NCBI GenBank assembly: GCA_027364825.1
Contig: DAHXOM010000140.1
Span: 1 to 13,543, forward strand
From: a bacterium
Lineage (GTDB): Bacteria > JAMCPX01
Direction of reading: 5' to 3'
Length of the DNA: 13,543 bases
Shown here: positions 6,654-13,526 of the stretch, piece by piece
How positions within the stretch are numbered: the first letter of the stretch is position 1
How the letters are laid out: every line of letters begins with the position of its first letter
The notes under the pieces: model-generated
Seen by the model: only the letters and a program-made list of their open reading frames with translations
Told to the model about the DNA's origin: nothing
Databases searched by the model: none
Translations under genes and position numbers: made by a program

Positions 6654-7015
6654 CAAAAAAAATATATGATAAAGAACTGGATGCACTGAAGGCAGATATT
6701 GCGAGCCTGCGCGAAGAGATTGCCGGACTCGCTTCCGGCAAAAAGAAATCCTCAGGGATTCATGACGAGCAGCAGGACGAAGAGGTCCGGCAGGAAGGGG
6801 CCGCCAGCGGCGAGGAAGGTCATGGTGTATGGGCAGACCTGTTTCACAAGTTCAACTCATCGAGGATACATGGTGAAAAAGTCGTCAATGACCTTGCGGC
6901 TGAAGTGGAGCGGTATCCGCTGGTGAGTATTATGGCCGCATTCGGTCTCGGCTATATAATCGCCAAGCTGTGGTATCGGGAAAACAAACATGAAGATACT
7001 AACGACGCTCCTTGA
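6650..7015 (+). CDS. YqjD/ElaB-like protein (DUF883-type), membrane-anchored
   Basis: The 121-residue product starts at ATG 6650, overlapping the transporter stop by 4 bases, with AAGGAG about 10 bases upstream. Residues about 5-28 form a predicted coiled coil (KELDALKADIASLREEIAGL). A charged Glu/Gln/Gly-rich linker follows, then a second amphipathic stretch, then one C-terminal transmembrane segment at about 90-106 (YPLVSIMAAFGLGYIIAKL) with a basic WYR flank. This architecture is that of E. coli YqjD/ElaB, tail-anchored proteins reported to bind ribosomes in stationary phase. Sequence similarity beyond the C-terminal helix is weak, so the ribosome role is only a possibility. Its pairing with a YqjE-like gene directly downstream matches the enteric yqjD-yqjE order and supports the call. 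Confidence 0.7.
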   Translation: MTKKIYDKELDALKADIASLREEIAGLASGKKKSSGIHDEQQDEEVRQEGAASGEEGHGVWADLFHKFNSSRIHGEKVVNDLAAEVERYPLVSIMAAFGLGYIIAKLWYRENKHEDTNDAP

Positions 7016-7274
7016 TATCGCCACAACCTTTCTTCGTGTACTGGAAGCAGAAGGGAGAATTCTGAAAAGAGAGGTTATGAACGTGGGATGGGCCCTTGCC
7101 TTTGTCGGGGTTGCCTCTCTCCTGGTCCTTGCAGCTGCAGGCTTTTTTCTGACGGGTATATACCAGTATCTTGCCGCGCAGATGTCCCCTGCGGCCGCTT
7201 CGCTCCTCGTTTCGCTTCTGGCCTTCGTACTCGCACTGACTTTCGCGGGCATAGCTAAATGGCGGGTAAAATAA
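6990..7274 (+). CDS. YqjE-like / phage-holin-superfamily-type membrane protein
   Basis: The 94-residue product starts at ATG 6990, inside the last 26 bases of the YqjD-like gene in another frame, implying translational coupling; the ribosome-binding site (CGGGAAAA) is weak. The N-terminus (about 1-30) is an amphipathic helix with EAEGRILKREV. Two long hydrophobic helices follow (about 32-57 and 66-88), joined by YQYLAAQMSPAAA, and the tail is basic (KWRVK). This fits the YqjE / putative actinobacterial holin-X / holin superfamily III group. Despite the family name there is no phage context here, so lysis is not implied. It ends the co-directional run that begins with the LapA-like gene. Confidence 0.7.
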   Translation: MKILTTLLDIATTFLRVLEAEGRILKREVMNVGWALAFVGVASLLVLAAAGFFLTGIYQYLAAQMSPAAASLLVSLLAFVLALTFAGIAKWRVK

Positions 7275-7331
7275 AAACGGGTGATGGTGCGCAAGAAGAA
7301 CGGACAGCCCCCGGGTAAGATTCTGAGGGAA

Positions 7332-7376
7332 AACCGGGGAGAGAGCCCTGGTAATAATAGAGTTCTGTCCCCGGTT
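7332..7376. terminator. Shared hairpin terminator between convergent genes
   Basis: AACCGGGGA at 7332-7340 pairs perfectly with TCCCCGGTT at 7368-7376. After a one-base mismatch, AGA 7342-7344 can pair with TCT 7364-7366. Read on the minus strand the stem runs into TTTT, a proper tail for the lipase transcript, and it begins only 6 bases past the lipase stop. On the plus strand the stem is followed by GTTTG, so it may also end the YqjE-side transcript. Confidence 0.65.
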
Positions 7377-7381
7377 GTTTG

Positions 7382-9403
7382 CTACGGAAGATACGGGTTT
7401 ATAATGGTTCCCGTCGTCAGGAATTCCGCTGCCTGCCTCTGGACCTGTATCATAGGGTTGGTAATGGTAAGCGGCTGCGGAAGCGGTGTAAACGGGTATG
7501 TCTCGCTGTACCTTACGGTATCCGTAGGTGTATTCAGCATACCGTGGGTGCCGTTGAACTGGTATATGCCGTTTATGTTTAGCGGCGGCGTGTAGGTCGT
7601 GAACGTGAACCACGGGACAATAATGAGCGGGTTTGTGTCTCCTCTGGCTATTTCGGTAATGCCCATTGCCGTTGCTTCTCCCTCTGTAGAGAGGTGCGGG
7701 ACAAGCTGATCGAGATCAGCCATCTGAAACAGTATCTGTTTTGTAAAACCAAGGGCAGAGAGCGGTTGTTTCAGGGCAAAGCGGCCGTAATTTATAGGGT
7801 CCCCGGGATCGATCAACGATTGGAACATCATCACCTCGTCCGTGGCAAGAGAGGGTGTAATCCACGAAGGTATTGAGAGTATGGTTTCGATGATAGGCAT
7901 AAACTCCGTATATATAACCGGAGAATTCATGAGCAGTGATGAGAGCTCACCAGCGCCTACATTGATCACCGCATTCTTAGTAAAGGGGGCGACGCCGATA
8001 TAGAAACTTCCAATGATGCCTCCGAGAGACTGCCCTATGTATGAGCTTGGATTTAAATTCCCCGTTGTATCAAATGAAAATGGTCTGCCCATTATTGCCG
8101 ATAGCTGAGTGGTTAATGAGATGTTTTGTACAAGCCTTGAGAGCTGTATGATGTCGGTAACCGTTTGGATGAAGTGGTCCCGTATAGCAAAAGGGTCTCC
8201 GAAGTTCAGGAAGTCATACGTGGCATTGGTGCCCGGAGGTGTCCTGTCTCCGTGATCAACCGCATTGATGCTGATGCATGCTATGCCGTGCTGGGCAAAC
8301 TCGTCGGCTACCGCGAGTATAATCTGTCCCCGGTCACTGCCAAGCCCGTGCTGTACGATTGCAACAGGATAGCCTCCCGGCGGCGGCGGCGTTGCCGGAA
8401 CAGTCACAGAGAAGTATAAGGTCGACCAGCCCTGTAGTATGGGTGTGTGGTTTGTTGCATCAACCTGGATCGAGCCGGACACGGGGTCCGTCAGATAACT
8501 TGGTGATGTAAACTCTCCGGTGGTATAAGAAAATGTATTCGAAGTGAATGTTCCTGAAGTAATCGCTATCGACGCAAATGATGGGTTCGGCAAGGCTGTT
8601 GTAGTAAGCCATGAGATAATGTCCTGAATCACCGGCGTTATCTGCTCAGTTGTGAACACCGTGGCACCTGCTATGTCCTTGTAGCCAAGATTATAAGGCG
8701 GTTTCGCGAGTATCGAAAACAGCGGGGCATATAACTGCCTTGCCTGCTCAAGCAAAGGGTCTGATAAGACAGATGATGTTTTGATCGTATTAAAGTCGGC
8801 ATCCGGTGAAAGGCCTGCACCATTGGGTCCTTTGACCTTTGTGGTTATAACGACAGCATACTTCGTAGCCTGGTCCAGGGGGTAGCCGTACCCGGGTTTG
8901 ATCCCGAGGGTATAAAGGTAATCAGTGCCGTTGTAGGATGTTGCCGTAAAGATAAATACAGCAGGGGTAAGCTTGCCGTAGTCGGGAGAATTCTGGTCGA
9001 TGTTGATAATGAATGCACTTGCCGTGGGCTGTGTGGATGCCTGGACCGTTTGCGGCAGTGATGACATGTCAATGTTCCCGGACACACTGAACAGTACGGC
9101 ACTCGACGTCCCGAAGCCTTTTATCTGGTTCATGGCCGGTATGAGTATGTTGTTGAGGGCCGTCCTTGAGGAGAGGTTGGGGTCCGTGCTTGGAGCTATT
9201 GCATTGAAACTCCCTGAACTGTAACTCTTGCCTGAAATGTAAAGATCGTTCGGGAACGGTATTGATCTATACACAAGCCCGGATGATGTCTGCTGCGGTT
9301 TGAAGTAAACAACCGGTCCTGATAAAGAAGATGATGAAATGTTCGAACAACCCGCGAATGCCAAAGCCAGAAATGCTATACCTGCCGCTCTATATTTTTT
9401 CAT
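7382..9403 (-). CDS. Lipase/esterase lipoprotein, alpha/beta-hydrolase with virulence-lipase-type N-domain
   Basis: The start is ATG at 9403 (minus strand), because a G-rich site (GCAGGGGGG) precedes it; an in-frame ATG ten codons upstream has none. The product has 673 residues. The signal sequence ends in FAGC with Cys19 as the predicted lipidated residue (Phe at -3 is unusual). The N-terminal domain (about 30-330) carries IPFPNDLY, an ALNN...GFGTSSAVLFS stretch and an Ig-like part, resembling the Lipase_bact_N domain of VolA-like surface lysophospholipases. The hydrolase domain (about 345-600) shows the oxyanion motif QHGLGS (351-356) and nucleophile elbow GQSLGG with Ser459. The probable acid is Asp565 in DQLVP and the catalytic His is His620 in GTHG. 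It probably hydrolyses lipid or ester substrates at the cell surface or in the periplasm; the substrate is unknown. It is transcribed alone, convergent with the YqjE-like gene and divergent from the kinase module. Confidence 0.9.
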   Translation of the reverse strand: MKKYRAAGIAFLALAFAGCSNISSSSLSGPVVYFKPQQTSSGLVYRSIPFPNDLYISGKSYSSGSFNAIAPSTDPNLSSRTALNNILIPAMNQIKGFGTSSAVLFSVSGNIDMSSLPQTVQASTQPTASAFIINIDQNSPDYGKLTPAVFIFTATSYNGTDYLYTLGIKPGYGYPLDQATKYAVVITTKVKGPNGAGLSPDADFNTIKTSSVLSDPLLEQARQLYAPLFSILAKPPYNLGYKDIAGATVFTTEQITPVIQDIISWLTTTALPNPSFASIAITSGTFTSNTFSYTTGEFTSPSYLTDPVSGSIQVDATNHTPILQGWSTLYFSVTVPATPPPPGGYPVAIVQHGLGSDRGQIILAVADEFAQHGIACISINAVDHGDRTPPGTNATYDFLNFGDPFAIRDHFIQTVTDIIQLSRLVQNISLTTQLSAIMGRPFSFDTTGNLNPSSYIGQSLGGIIGSFYIGVAPFTKNAVINVGAGELSSLLMNSPVIYTEFMPIIETILSIPSWITPSLATDEVMMFQSLIDPGDPINYGRFALKQPLSALGFTKQILFQMADLDQLVPHLSTEGEATAMGITEIARGDTNPLIIVPWFTFTTYTPPLNINGIYQFNGTHGMLNTPTDTVRYSETYPFTPLPQPLTITNPMIQVQRQAAEFLTTGTIINPYLP

Positions 9404-9441
9404 GGTATTCCCCCCTGCCTTCCAAAGTCGCATAGAAAGAA

Positions 9442-9470
9442 AATATTTGCAAATGGTTTTCCGCGGTCAA
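9442..9470 (-). promoter_or_regulatory. Sigma-70-type promoter for the lipase gene, with overlapping dyads
   Basis: On the minus strand, TTGACC (plus-strand 9465-9470) is followed by 17 bases and AATATT (9442-9447), giving a predicted start site near 9435 and a leader of about 32 bases. A perfect 10-bp palindrome, ATTTGCAAAT (9445-9454), overlaps the -10 box. A second dyad, CGGTCAACCG (9464-9473), covers the -35 box. The arrangement suggests repressor control, but the regulator is unknown. Confidence 0.5.
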
Positions 9471-9525
9471 CCGATATACTTGCAATTTATTCATGCATCG
9501 GTTTATGAGTTGATGAGGGGAGAAG

Positions 9526-9594
9526 ATGGGTAAAAAGGATTTAAAAGGCCAAAAGATCCTTTTGACGGGTGCGACCGGGGATTCGGTAGAATGA
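9526..9594 (+). CDS. 22-residue upstream ORF coupled to the kinase
   Basis: ATG 9526 follows GAGGGGAGAAG at ideal spacing, a stronger ribosome-binding site than the kinase's own. The peptide is MGKKDLKGQKILLTGATG followed by DSVE. Its TGA stop overlaps the kinase ATG (ATGA), so ribosomes ending here can restart on the kinase. KILLTGATG is the first beta-strand and glycine loop of Rossmann-fold SDR/epimerase enzymes, cut off right after the loop. A hairpin (AAAAGG 9543-9548 with CCTTTT 9558-9563) lies inside it. It may be a regulatory leader, a translated remnant of a lost enzyme gene, or chance. No protein function is claimed. Confidence 0.5.
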   Translation: MGKKDLKGQKILLTGATGDSVE

Positions 9595-11156
9595 CGACAA
9601 GCATCGGAAATTTTGAAATCATGGAGCAGATTGCCTCCGGGGGCATGGGGGTCATTTATAAGGCGCGGCAGACGAGCCTGGACCGCATTGTGGTCATCAA
9701 GGAACTCAAATCCTCATTCAAAGAAGACTCGGAGGTCGTGGCCCGCTTCGAGCAGGAGGCAAAGGCCGTTGCAAAGCTCCAGCACGAAAACATCATCAAT
9801 GTCATAGAGTTCTGGCATAAGAAGGGCTCCTACTATATAGCTATGGAGTATCTGGACGGGGCAGACCTTGCCGGGATCATCCAGAAGAACGGACCCCTTC
9901 CCCTGAACATCGGTCTCATTATCGCCTCGAATATCGTCAGGGCGCTCGCATATGCACATGAGCGGGGGATAGTACACAGGGATCTGAAGCCATCGAATAT
10001 CTTTGTCTCCTGGGACGGAAAGGTGAAACTTGTAGACTTCGGGATCGCCCATATCGAGGAAGAGCTGGGCGGCAAGGACCTGACAAGGGCCGGGGCCTCC
10101 ATGGGTACACCGGCATACATGTATCCGGAACAGACCGACGGAAAGCCTGCCGAGCCGTCATCGGACATCTGGTCGTTCGGGTGCGTGTTTTACGAGATAT
10201 TTTCCGGCCGCAAGGCGTTTACCGCGATTGGCAAGTCAACCCTGCTTGAGAACATTCGGAAAGGAAAGAGGGCACCTCAATCCGATCAATTCAATAACAT
10301 GGTGCCGTGGAGACTCAGGAGGATGATCAACCGGTGCCTGAAGATTAAACCGGAAAAAAGACCGTCGGCCCAGAATTTAATGACCCATCTTGTTCATCTG
10401 GCCCAGAAGACAAACAGGGGCAAAGACTACTCCATGGTCCTCAAGGCATACTTTGAGGACAAAAACAGGTTTCAGCAGGCCGGTGTAAAGACCGTGGTCA
10501 AACGTCGGCAACAGCAGGACAAGCCGGTGAAGAGTGTAGCACGGTTTGCAGCCGCGGCATTGGTAATCCTCCTTATAGGAGGAGCCGGATACGTATTATG
10601 GGGAGGTATCCTGCGTACAGCAAGAGTAGGGGCAGGAACCGGAAAAAGCGTATCTGAAAAACAATCTTTTACCAAAACCGCAGCTGAACCGGTACGGGAA
10701 AGCGCAGCGGTTTTGCCCGTTCATACGGTACTGCCCCTGTCCGGTACTACCCTGTCCATGTCCTCGGCTGCACTACCTTTATCTCTGCCTGCAGCTCCCC
10801 TGAAGCAAGCTGCCGAACCGCTCTCCCGTAGTATAGTCCCGGTTCCCGGTGCAAAGACCGGAGAACCCCTGTCACCGGCAGCGGTGTCTGTGTCAAGCAC
10901 CGTTGCGGCTGTTGTCCGCGTACCGCAAGAGACAGGCTATATCAGGGTCGTTGCATTACCCTGGGCAGAGATTTATATCGATGGAAAGAAGGCAGGCCTT
11001 ACACCGACAGACAAGAGGTTTCAGGTCACGGTAGGAAGGCATAAGGTATTGCTGAAAAACCCATACTACGTCTCAGTTATCAGGGAAGTTGAGGTCTCAA
11101 ACAACAGGATAGTGTTCGTAAAGGCATACCTCAATAAGCAAAAGAGGAAGAAGTGA
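9591..11156 (+). CDS. Transmembrane Ser/Thr protein kinase with C-terminal PEGA domain
   Basis: The product has 521 residues. The Hanks-type kinase domain (about 8-272) shows the ATP loop ASGGMG (15-20; the first loop Gly is Ala), Lys37 in VVIKEL, Glu56 of helix C, catalytic HRDLKPSN with Asp131, DFG at 149-151, and the activation-segment end GTPAYMYPE (172-180). DIWSFG (192-197) and KPEKRPS (253-259) complete the core. All residues needed for catalysis are present. A basic juxtamembrane stretch precedes one transmembrane helix (about 317-338). A long Ala/Pro/Ser-rich linker (about 340-445) and a PEGA domain (about 449-513: GYIRVVALPWAEIYIDGKKAGLTP, key residues W458, D464, G465) lie outside. 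Inferred role: the outer part senses or binds an envelope component and the inner kinase phosphorylates unknown targets. The start overlaps the upstream 22-codon ORF, and the stop overlaps the LysM gene start. Confidence 0.93.
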   Translation: MTTSIGNFEIMEQIASGGMGVIYKARQTSLDRIVVIKELKSSFKEDSEVVARFEQEAKAVAKLQHENIINVIEFWHKKGSYYIAMEYLDGADLAGIIQKNGPLPLNIGLIIASNIVRALAYAHERGIVHRDLKPSNIFVSWDGKVKLVDFGIAHIEEELGGKDLTRAGASMGTPAYMYPEQTDGKPAEPSSDIWSFGCVFYEIFSGRKAFTAIGKSTLLENIRKGKRAPQSDQFNNMVPWRLRRMINRCLKIKPEKRPSAQNLMTHLVHLAQKTNRGKDYSMVLKAYFEDKNRFQQAGVKTVVKRRQQQDKPVKSVARFAAAALVILLIGGAGYVLWGGILRTARVGAGTGKSVSEKQSFTKTAAEPVRESAAVLPVHTVLPLSGTTLSMSSAALPLSLPAAPLKQAAEPLSRSIVPVPGAKTGEPLSPAAVSVSSTVAAVVRVPQETGYIRVVALPWAEIYIDGKKAGLTPTDKRFQVTVGRHKVLLKNPYYVSVIREVEVSNNRIVFVKAYLNKQKRKK

Positions 11157-12034
11157 GAAAAATCCTTTGCATGCTGATTTTTTTGCTCAGTGTCTCGACC
11201 TCGTTTGCTTCAGTCATACGGTACAGGGTGAAATCCGGGGATACACTTCCTGCTATTGCCGGATACTACTACGGAGAGGAGAACAAGGCCCTTTATATCA
11301 TTATGGTCAACCATCTTGATCCCGGAAAATCGCTGAAACCGGGTAAGATCCTCCTCATTCCGCTGGTCACCATCCACAGGGTGAGAAAAAATGAAACCTT
11401 CAGGAATCTTGCGCAGAGGTATCTCAAAGACCCCGGGAAAGCCCATGCACTGGCCATACTCAACGGCAGTGAGGAAAAAAGGGTGCTGAAGAAGGGGACC
11501 ATGATAAAAATTCCCTTTGAGTTGTTCTACCGTGTAGAGCGGGGCGACACCCTGGGTGCTATTGCCGCCAGATATCTTGGAGACGAGAAGGATGCAGTGT
11601 TCCTCAGGGATTATAACAGGCTCAGAAATCTCAGTGATATAAAGCCGGGCATGAGGCTCGTCATTCCTCTCATGGTGGAGAGGGTAAGGCACCCGATGAA
11701 GACAAAATCTCCGGCCATGGAAATAAAGAAGATCGACACATCCCTCTACCGGAAGGATCTGAACGAAGCAATAGCTCAATACGACGAAGGTGAATATAAG
11801 ATGTCGATTGATAAGCTTATGGGGATCACACTCAAGATGCGGGAAAATCTAATCTTAAAAAAAGACCTGATCAAGATACATAAATACAGGGCGTTTGATT
11901 TTATAGCCCTTGACGAGACCGTTGCTGCGAAAGGGGAGTTTATGGAGATCCTGAAGCTTGACCCTCGATTCCGTATGGACCCCAGGACTACCTCTCCCAA
12001 GATACTCTCTGTATTCGATGACGTGAGGCATTGA
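11153..12034 (+). CDS. Exported triple-LysM protein with TPR-like C-terminus
   Basis: GTG 11153 overlaps the kinase stop (GTGA), and AGAGGAAG lies just upstream, so translation is coupled to the kinase. The product has 293 residues. A signal peptide (about 1-19) ends in SFA. Three LysM repeats follow at about 23-70 (YRVKSGDTLPAIAGYYYG), 74-121 (HRVRKNETFRNLAQRYL) and 125-172 (YRVERGDTLGAIAARYLG), each closing with LKPGK/LKKGT/IKPGM and I-P. LysM modules bind the glycan backbone of peptidoglycan. Residues about 200-290 look TPR-like and end in LDPRFRMDPRTTSPKI, a motif (L-D-P-x-F-x-x-D-P-x-x-x-S-P-K) seen in envelope proteins often found with PEGA domains. No catalytic domain is present. It probably anchors to the wall and may present a state or partner to the kinase's outer PEGA domain; that link is inference from coupling. 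Confidence 0.9.
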   Translation: MRKILCMLIFLLSVSTSFASVIRYRVKSGDTLPAIAGYYYGEENKALYIIMVNHLDPGKSLKPGKILLIPLVTIHRVRKNETFRNLAQRYLKDPGKAHALAILNGSEEKRVLKKGTMIKIPFELFYRVERGDTLGAIAARYLGDEKDAVFLRDYNRLRNLSDIKPGMRLVIPLMVERVRHPMKTKSPAMEIKKIDTSLYRKDLNEAIAQYDEGEYKMSIDKLMGITLKMRENLILKKDLIKIHKYRAFDFIALDETVAAKGEFMEILKLDPRFRMDPRTTSPKILSVFDDVRH

Positions 12035-12052
12035 GCGGTTGAGACGGGACAA

Positions 12053-12081
12053 TTGACAGTCATTCCTGTATTGGTTATATA
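12053..12081 (+). promoter_or_regulatory. Strong sigma-70-type promoter before the DUF1571-like gene
   Basis: TTGACA (12053-12058, full consensus) is followed by 17 bases and TATATA (12076-12081). The predicted start site is near 12088, within a few bases of the GTG start at 12091. The gene can therefore be expressed apart from the kinase operon, with almost no 5' leader if the GTG is used. Confidence 0.6.
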
Positions 12082-12090
12082 ACAACAATT

Positions 12091-12909
12091 GTGAAAAAGG
12101 ACTCTTATAAAACTTCAAAGTCAGTAAAATGCATGCTGTTGGTTATAGCATGCATTTCGTTTTATCTTCCTGTACGCTATGCACTCGGGAAGGATGAACC
12201 ACAGGAGGGTATGGTGAATACCCGGAAAATCAGTACTGCACAGGCAATCATGAACAATGTGTTGATAGAACTTCTGAAAAAAGACATAGATGACTTAAAA
12301 AAGATAAAGAGCTACCAATGTACTTTTATAAAGCAGGAAATGTTTAACGGCAAACTCAGTCATGAGGAGACCATTAACTATTACTACCAGGCACCCTGCA
12401 GCATTTATATGAAGTGGACGAACGAACGGGAAAAAGGCCTTGTTGCAGTGTACGACTGTCAAAAAGACAAAGACCATTTTATGGGAAAAGACGGCGGGCT
12501 TACAGGGTACATCGGGTTCATGAAATTCGGATTAAAGAACTCTTTTATAAAGATCTTGCATCCAAACCACTGGCAGATCAATCAGTCTGACCTCATTTTC
12601 ATAACCGAGATGATCTTTGACCAGATGAAGGATTCCATAAAGTCCGGACAGTTCAAACTGGACTCCATCAAAACAGTGCACGATAATGAAGCAGGTGTGG
12701 ATACCGTTCAGTTCAATGTATTCCTTTCCGACAAACCGGTTGACGGAATATTGTACAGCAAGGCATCGATATGGGTGGATTCGAATACACTCATACCGGT
12801 TAAATTCTTGCTGTATAATTTCGAGGGTGAACTCTATGGGCGGTACGTATTAAAGGACGTAAAGCTGAACGTGAACATCCCCCATGACCTGTTTGCACCC
12901 GTCAGATAG
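12091..12909 (+). CDS. Exported DUF1571-like protein
   Basis: The product has 272 residues from GTG 12091. This start gives a classic signal peptide (KKDSYKTSKSVK, then CMLLVIACISFYLPVRYALG) but has no ribosome-binding site. The next in-frame ATG (12133) would remove the basic N-terminus and also lacks a site. The body (about 65-268) reads LKKIKSYQCTFIKQEMFNGKL, then ETINYYYQAPCSIYMKWTNEREKGLVAVYD, a conserved HP-x-H-W segment, and a C-terminal WVDSNTLIPVKFLLYNFEGELYGRYVLKDVKLNVNIPHDLFAP. These match the DUF1571 family, whose pattern (crossing beta-strands, 'PxSxYMKW', 'N...F') resembles the LolA/outer-membrane-lipoprotein-carrier fold. The function is unknown; binding of a hydrophobic or lipid ligand in the periplasm is a reasonable guess. 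It lies 56 bases after the LysM gene and has its own promoter. Confidence 0.78.
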   Translation: MKKDSYKTSKSVKCMLLVIACISFYLPVRYALGKDEPQEGMVNTRKISTAQAIMNNVLIELLKKDIDDLKKIKSYQCTFIKQEMFNGKLSHEETINYYYQAPCSIYMKWTNEREKGLVAVYDCQKDKDHFMGKDGGLTGYIGFMKFGLKNSFIKILHPNHWQINQSDLIFITEMIFDQMKDSIKSGQFKLDSIKTVHDNEAGVDTVQFNVFLSDKPVDGILYSKASIWVDSNTLIPVKFLLYNFEGELYGRYVLKDVKLNVNIPHDLFAPVR

Positions 12910-12910
12910 C

Positions 12911-12930
12911 AGTACTGCACTTACAGTATT
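12911..12930. terminator. Weak hairpin between convergent genes
   Basis: AGTACTG at 12911-12917 pairs with CAGTATT at 12924-12930 (one G-T pair) around a 6-base loop, in the 26-base gap between the DUF1571-like gene and the convergent SCP2 gene. The flanks are AT-rich but lack a clean T-run, so termination is only possible. Confidence 0.35.
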
Positions 12931-12935
12931 CCGTA

Positions 12936-13526
12936 TTATTTGATAAACATCTGGAGTTTCATGGCAAGTCCCATGTCTCCCGTTATCTTGAGCTTGCCCG
13001 ACATGAATGCCATAATAGGGTTTACCTGGCCCTTTAACATGGCGGAGTATTCGGATGCCTTCATTTTAATGGTACTTACCGGTAAGTTTGCATTATTAAA
13101 CTGCAGTTTTGCATTGAACGGTTCACCGGTTTCCCTTGATAGTACGAGGTTCAAAACACCTTTTACACCGAGCAGGGAGTCGTACTTGCTTTTATTCAGC
13201 ATGGCAGGGTTGAAGAACATGCCCATTACCGCATCACCACCTTCTTTCCCGGTGATTGAGTCGCGCCAGTCCTTTTCGTTTAATTCAAAACATATCTGGG
13301 GATCCGGAATGCCGTTTGCCGTTACCTGTAAGTCCGTACCGTTCTTTACGACGATACCATAGGTTGCCCCGTTGTCCCCGGTGATTTTAAACTGCAGTTT
13401 GAAGTCAAACCCATTCATGTCCTGAACAGGGTGATCCCTCAATTCATCCCTGAATATCTGGGGGACAACCTCTTCGAAAAACTTTCCTACGCTTATGTCC
13501 CATTGGACTTCGTTTCCGTTTGTCAT
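12936..13526 (-). CDS. SCP2 sterol-carrier-domain protein
   Basis: The ATG at 13526 (minus strand) follows AAAGGAGGAATGA, a very strong ribosome-binding site at good spacing. The product has 196 residues and no signal peptide or membrane helix, so it is cytosolic. After an N-terminal part with VGKFFEEVVPQIF (13-25), it shows the SCP2 alpha/beta pattern: FDFKLQFKITGDNGATYGIVVKNG (41-64), ICFELNEKDWRDSITGK (78-94), and the diagnostic C-terminal GQVNPIMAFMSGKLKITGDMGLAMKLQ (key residues N149, G157, K158, G163, D164, K170). SCP2 folds bind lipids or acyl-CoA in a hydrophobic tunnel; bacterial partners and ligands are mostly unknown. It is longer than a single SCP2 domain (about 100-110 residues), with an extra N-terminal half. 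Its promoter lies beyond the window. Confidence 0.88.
   Translation of the reverse strand: MTNGNEVQWDISVGKFFEEVVPQIFRDELRDHPVQDMNGFDFKLQFKITGDNGATYGIVVKNGTDLQVTANGIPDPQICFELNEKDWRDSITGKEGGDAVMGMFFNPAMLNKSKYDSLLGVKGVLNLVLSRETGEPFNAKLQFNNANLPVSTIKMKASEYSAMLKGQVNPIMAFMSGKLKITGDMGLAMKLQMFIK

Noticed and set aside
6174..6686. Long minus-strand open frame opposite the AI-2E transporter
   Set aside because: It is antisense to a clear family member and ends inside neighbouring genes. Its product is low-complexity and unrecognisable.
6990..7274. Phage holin, suggesting prophage remnants
   Set aside because: The protein is YqjE-like and sits after a YqjD-like gene in the usual chromosomal order. No endolysin, structural or integrase gene is present.
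6999..7613. Minus-strand open frame of about 200 codons across the YqjE-like gene and the lipase end
   Set aside because: It overlaps two well-supported genes and the terminator between them, and shows no protein features.
9562..9592. Possible promoter TTGACG...TAGAAT just before the kinase
   Set aside because: The spacer is 19 bases and the predicted start would fall inside the kinase coding sequence, so it is probably chance.
11210..11779. Minus-strand open frame of about 190 codons opposite the LysM gene
   Set aside because: It is a shadow of three clear LysM repeats on the plus strand, with no ribosome-binding site or domain.
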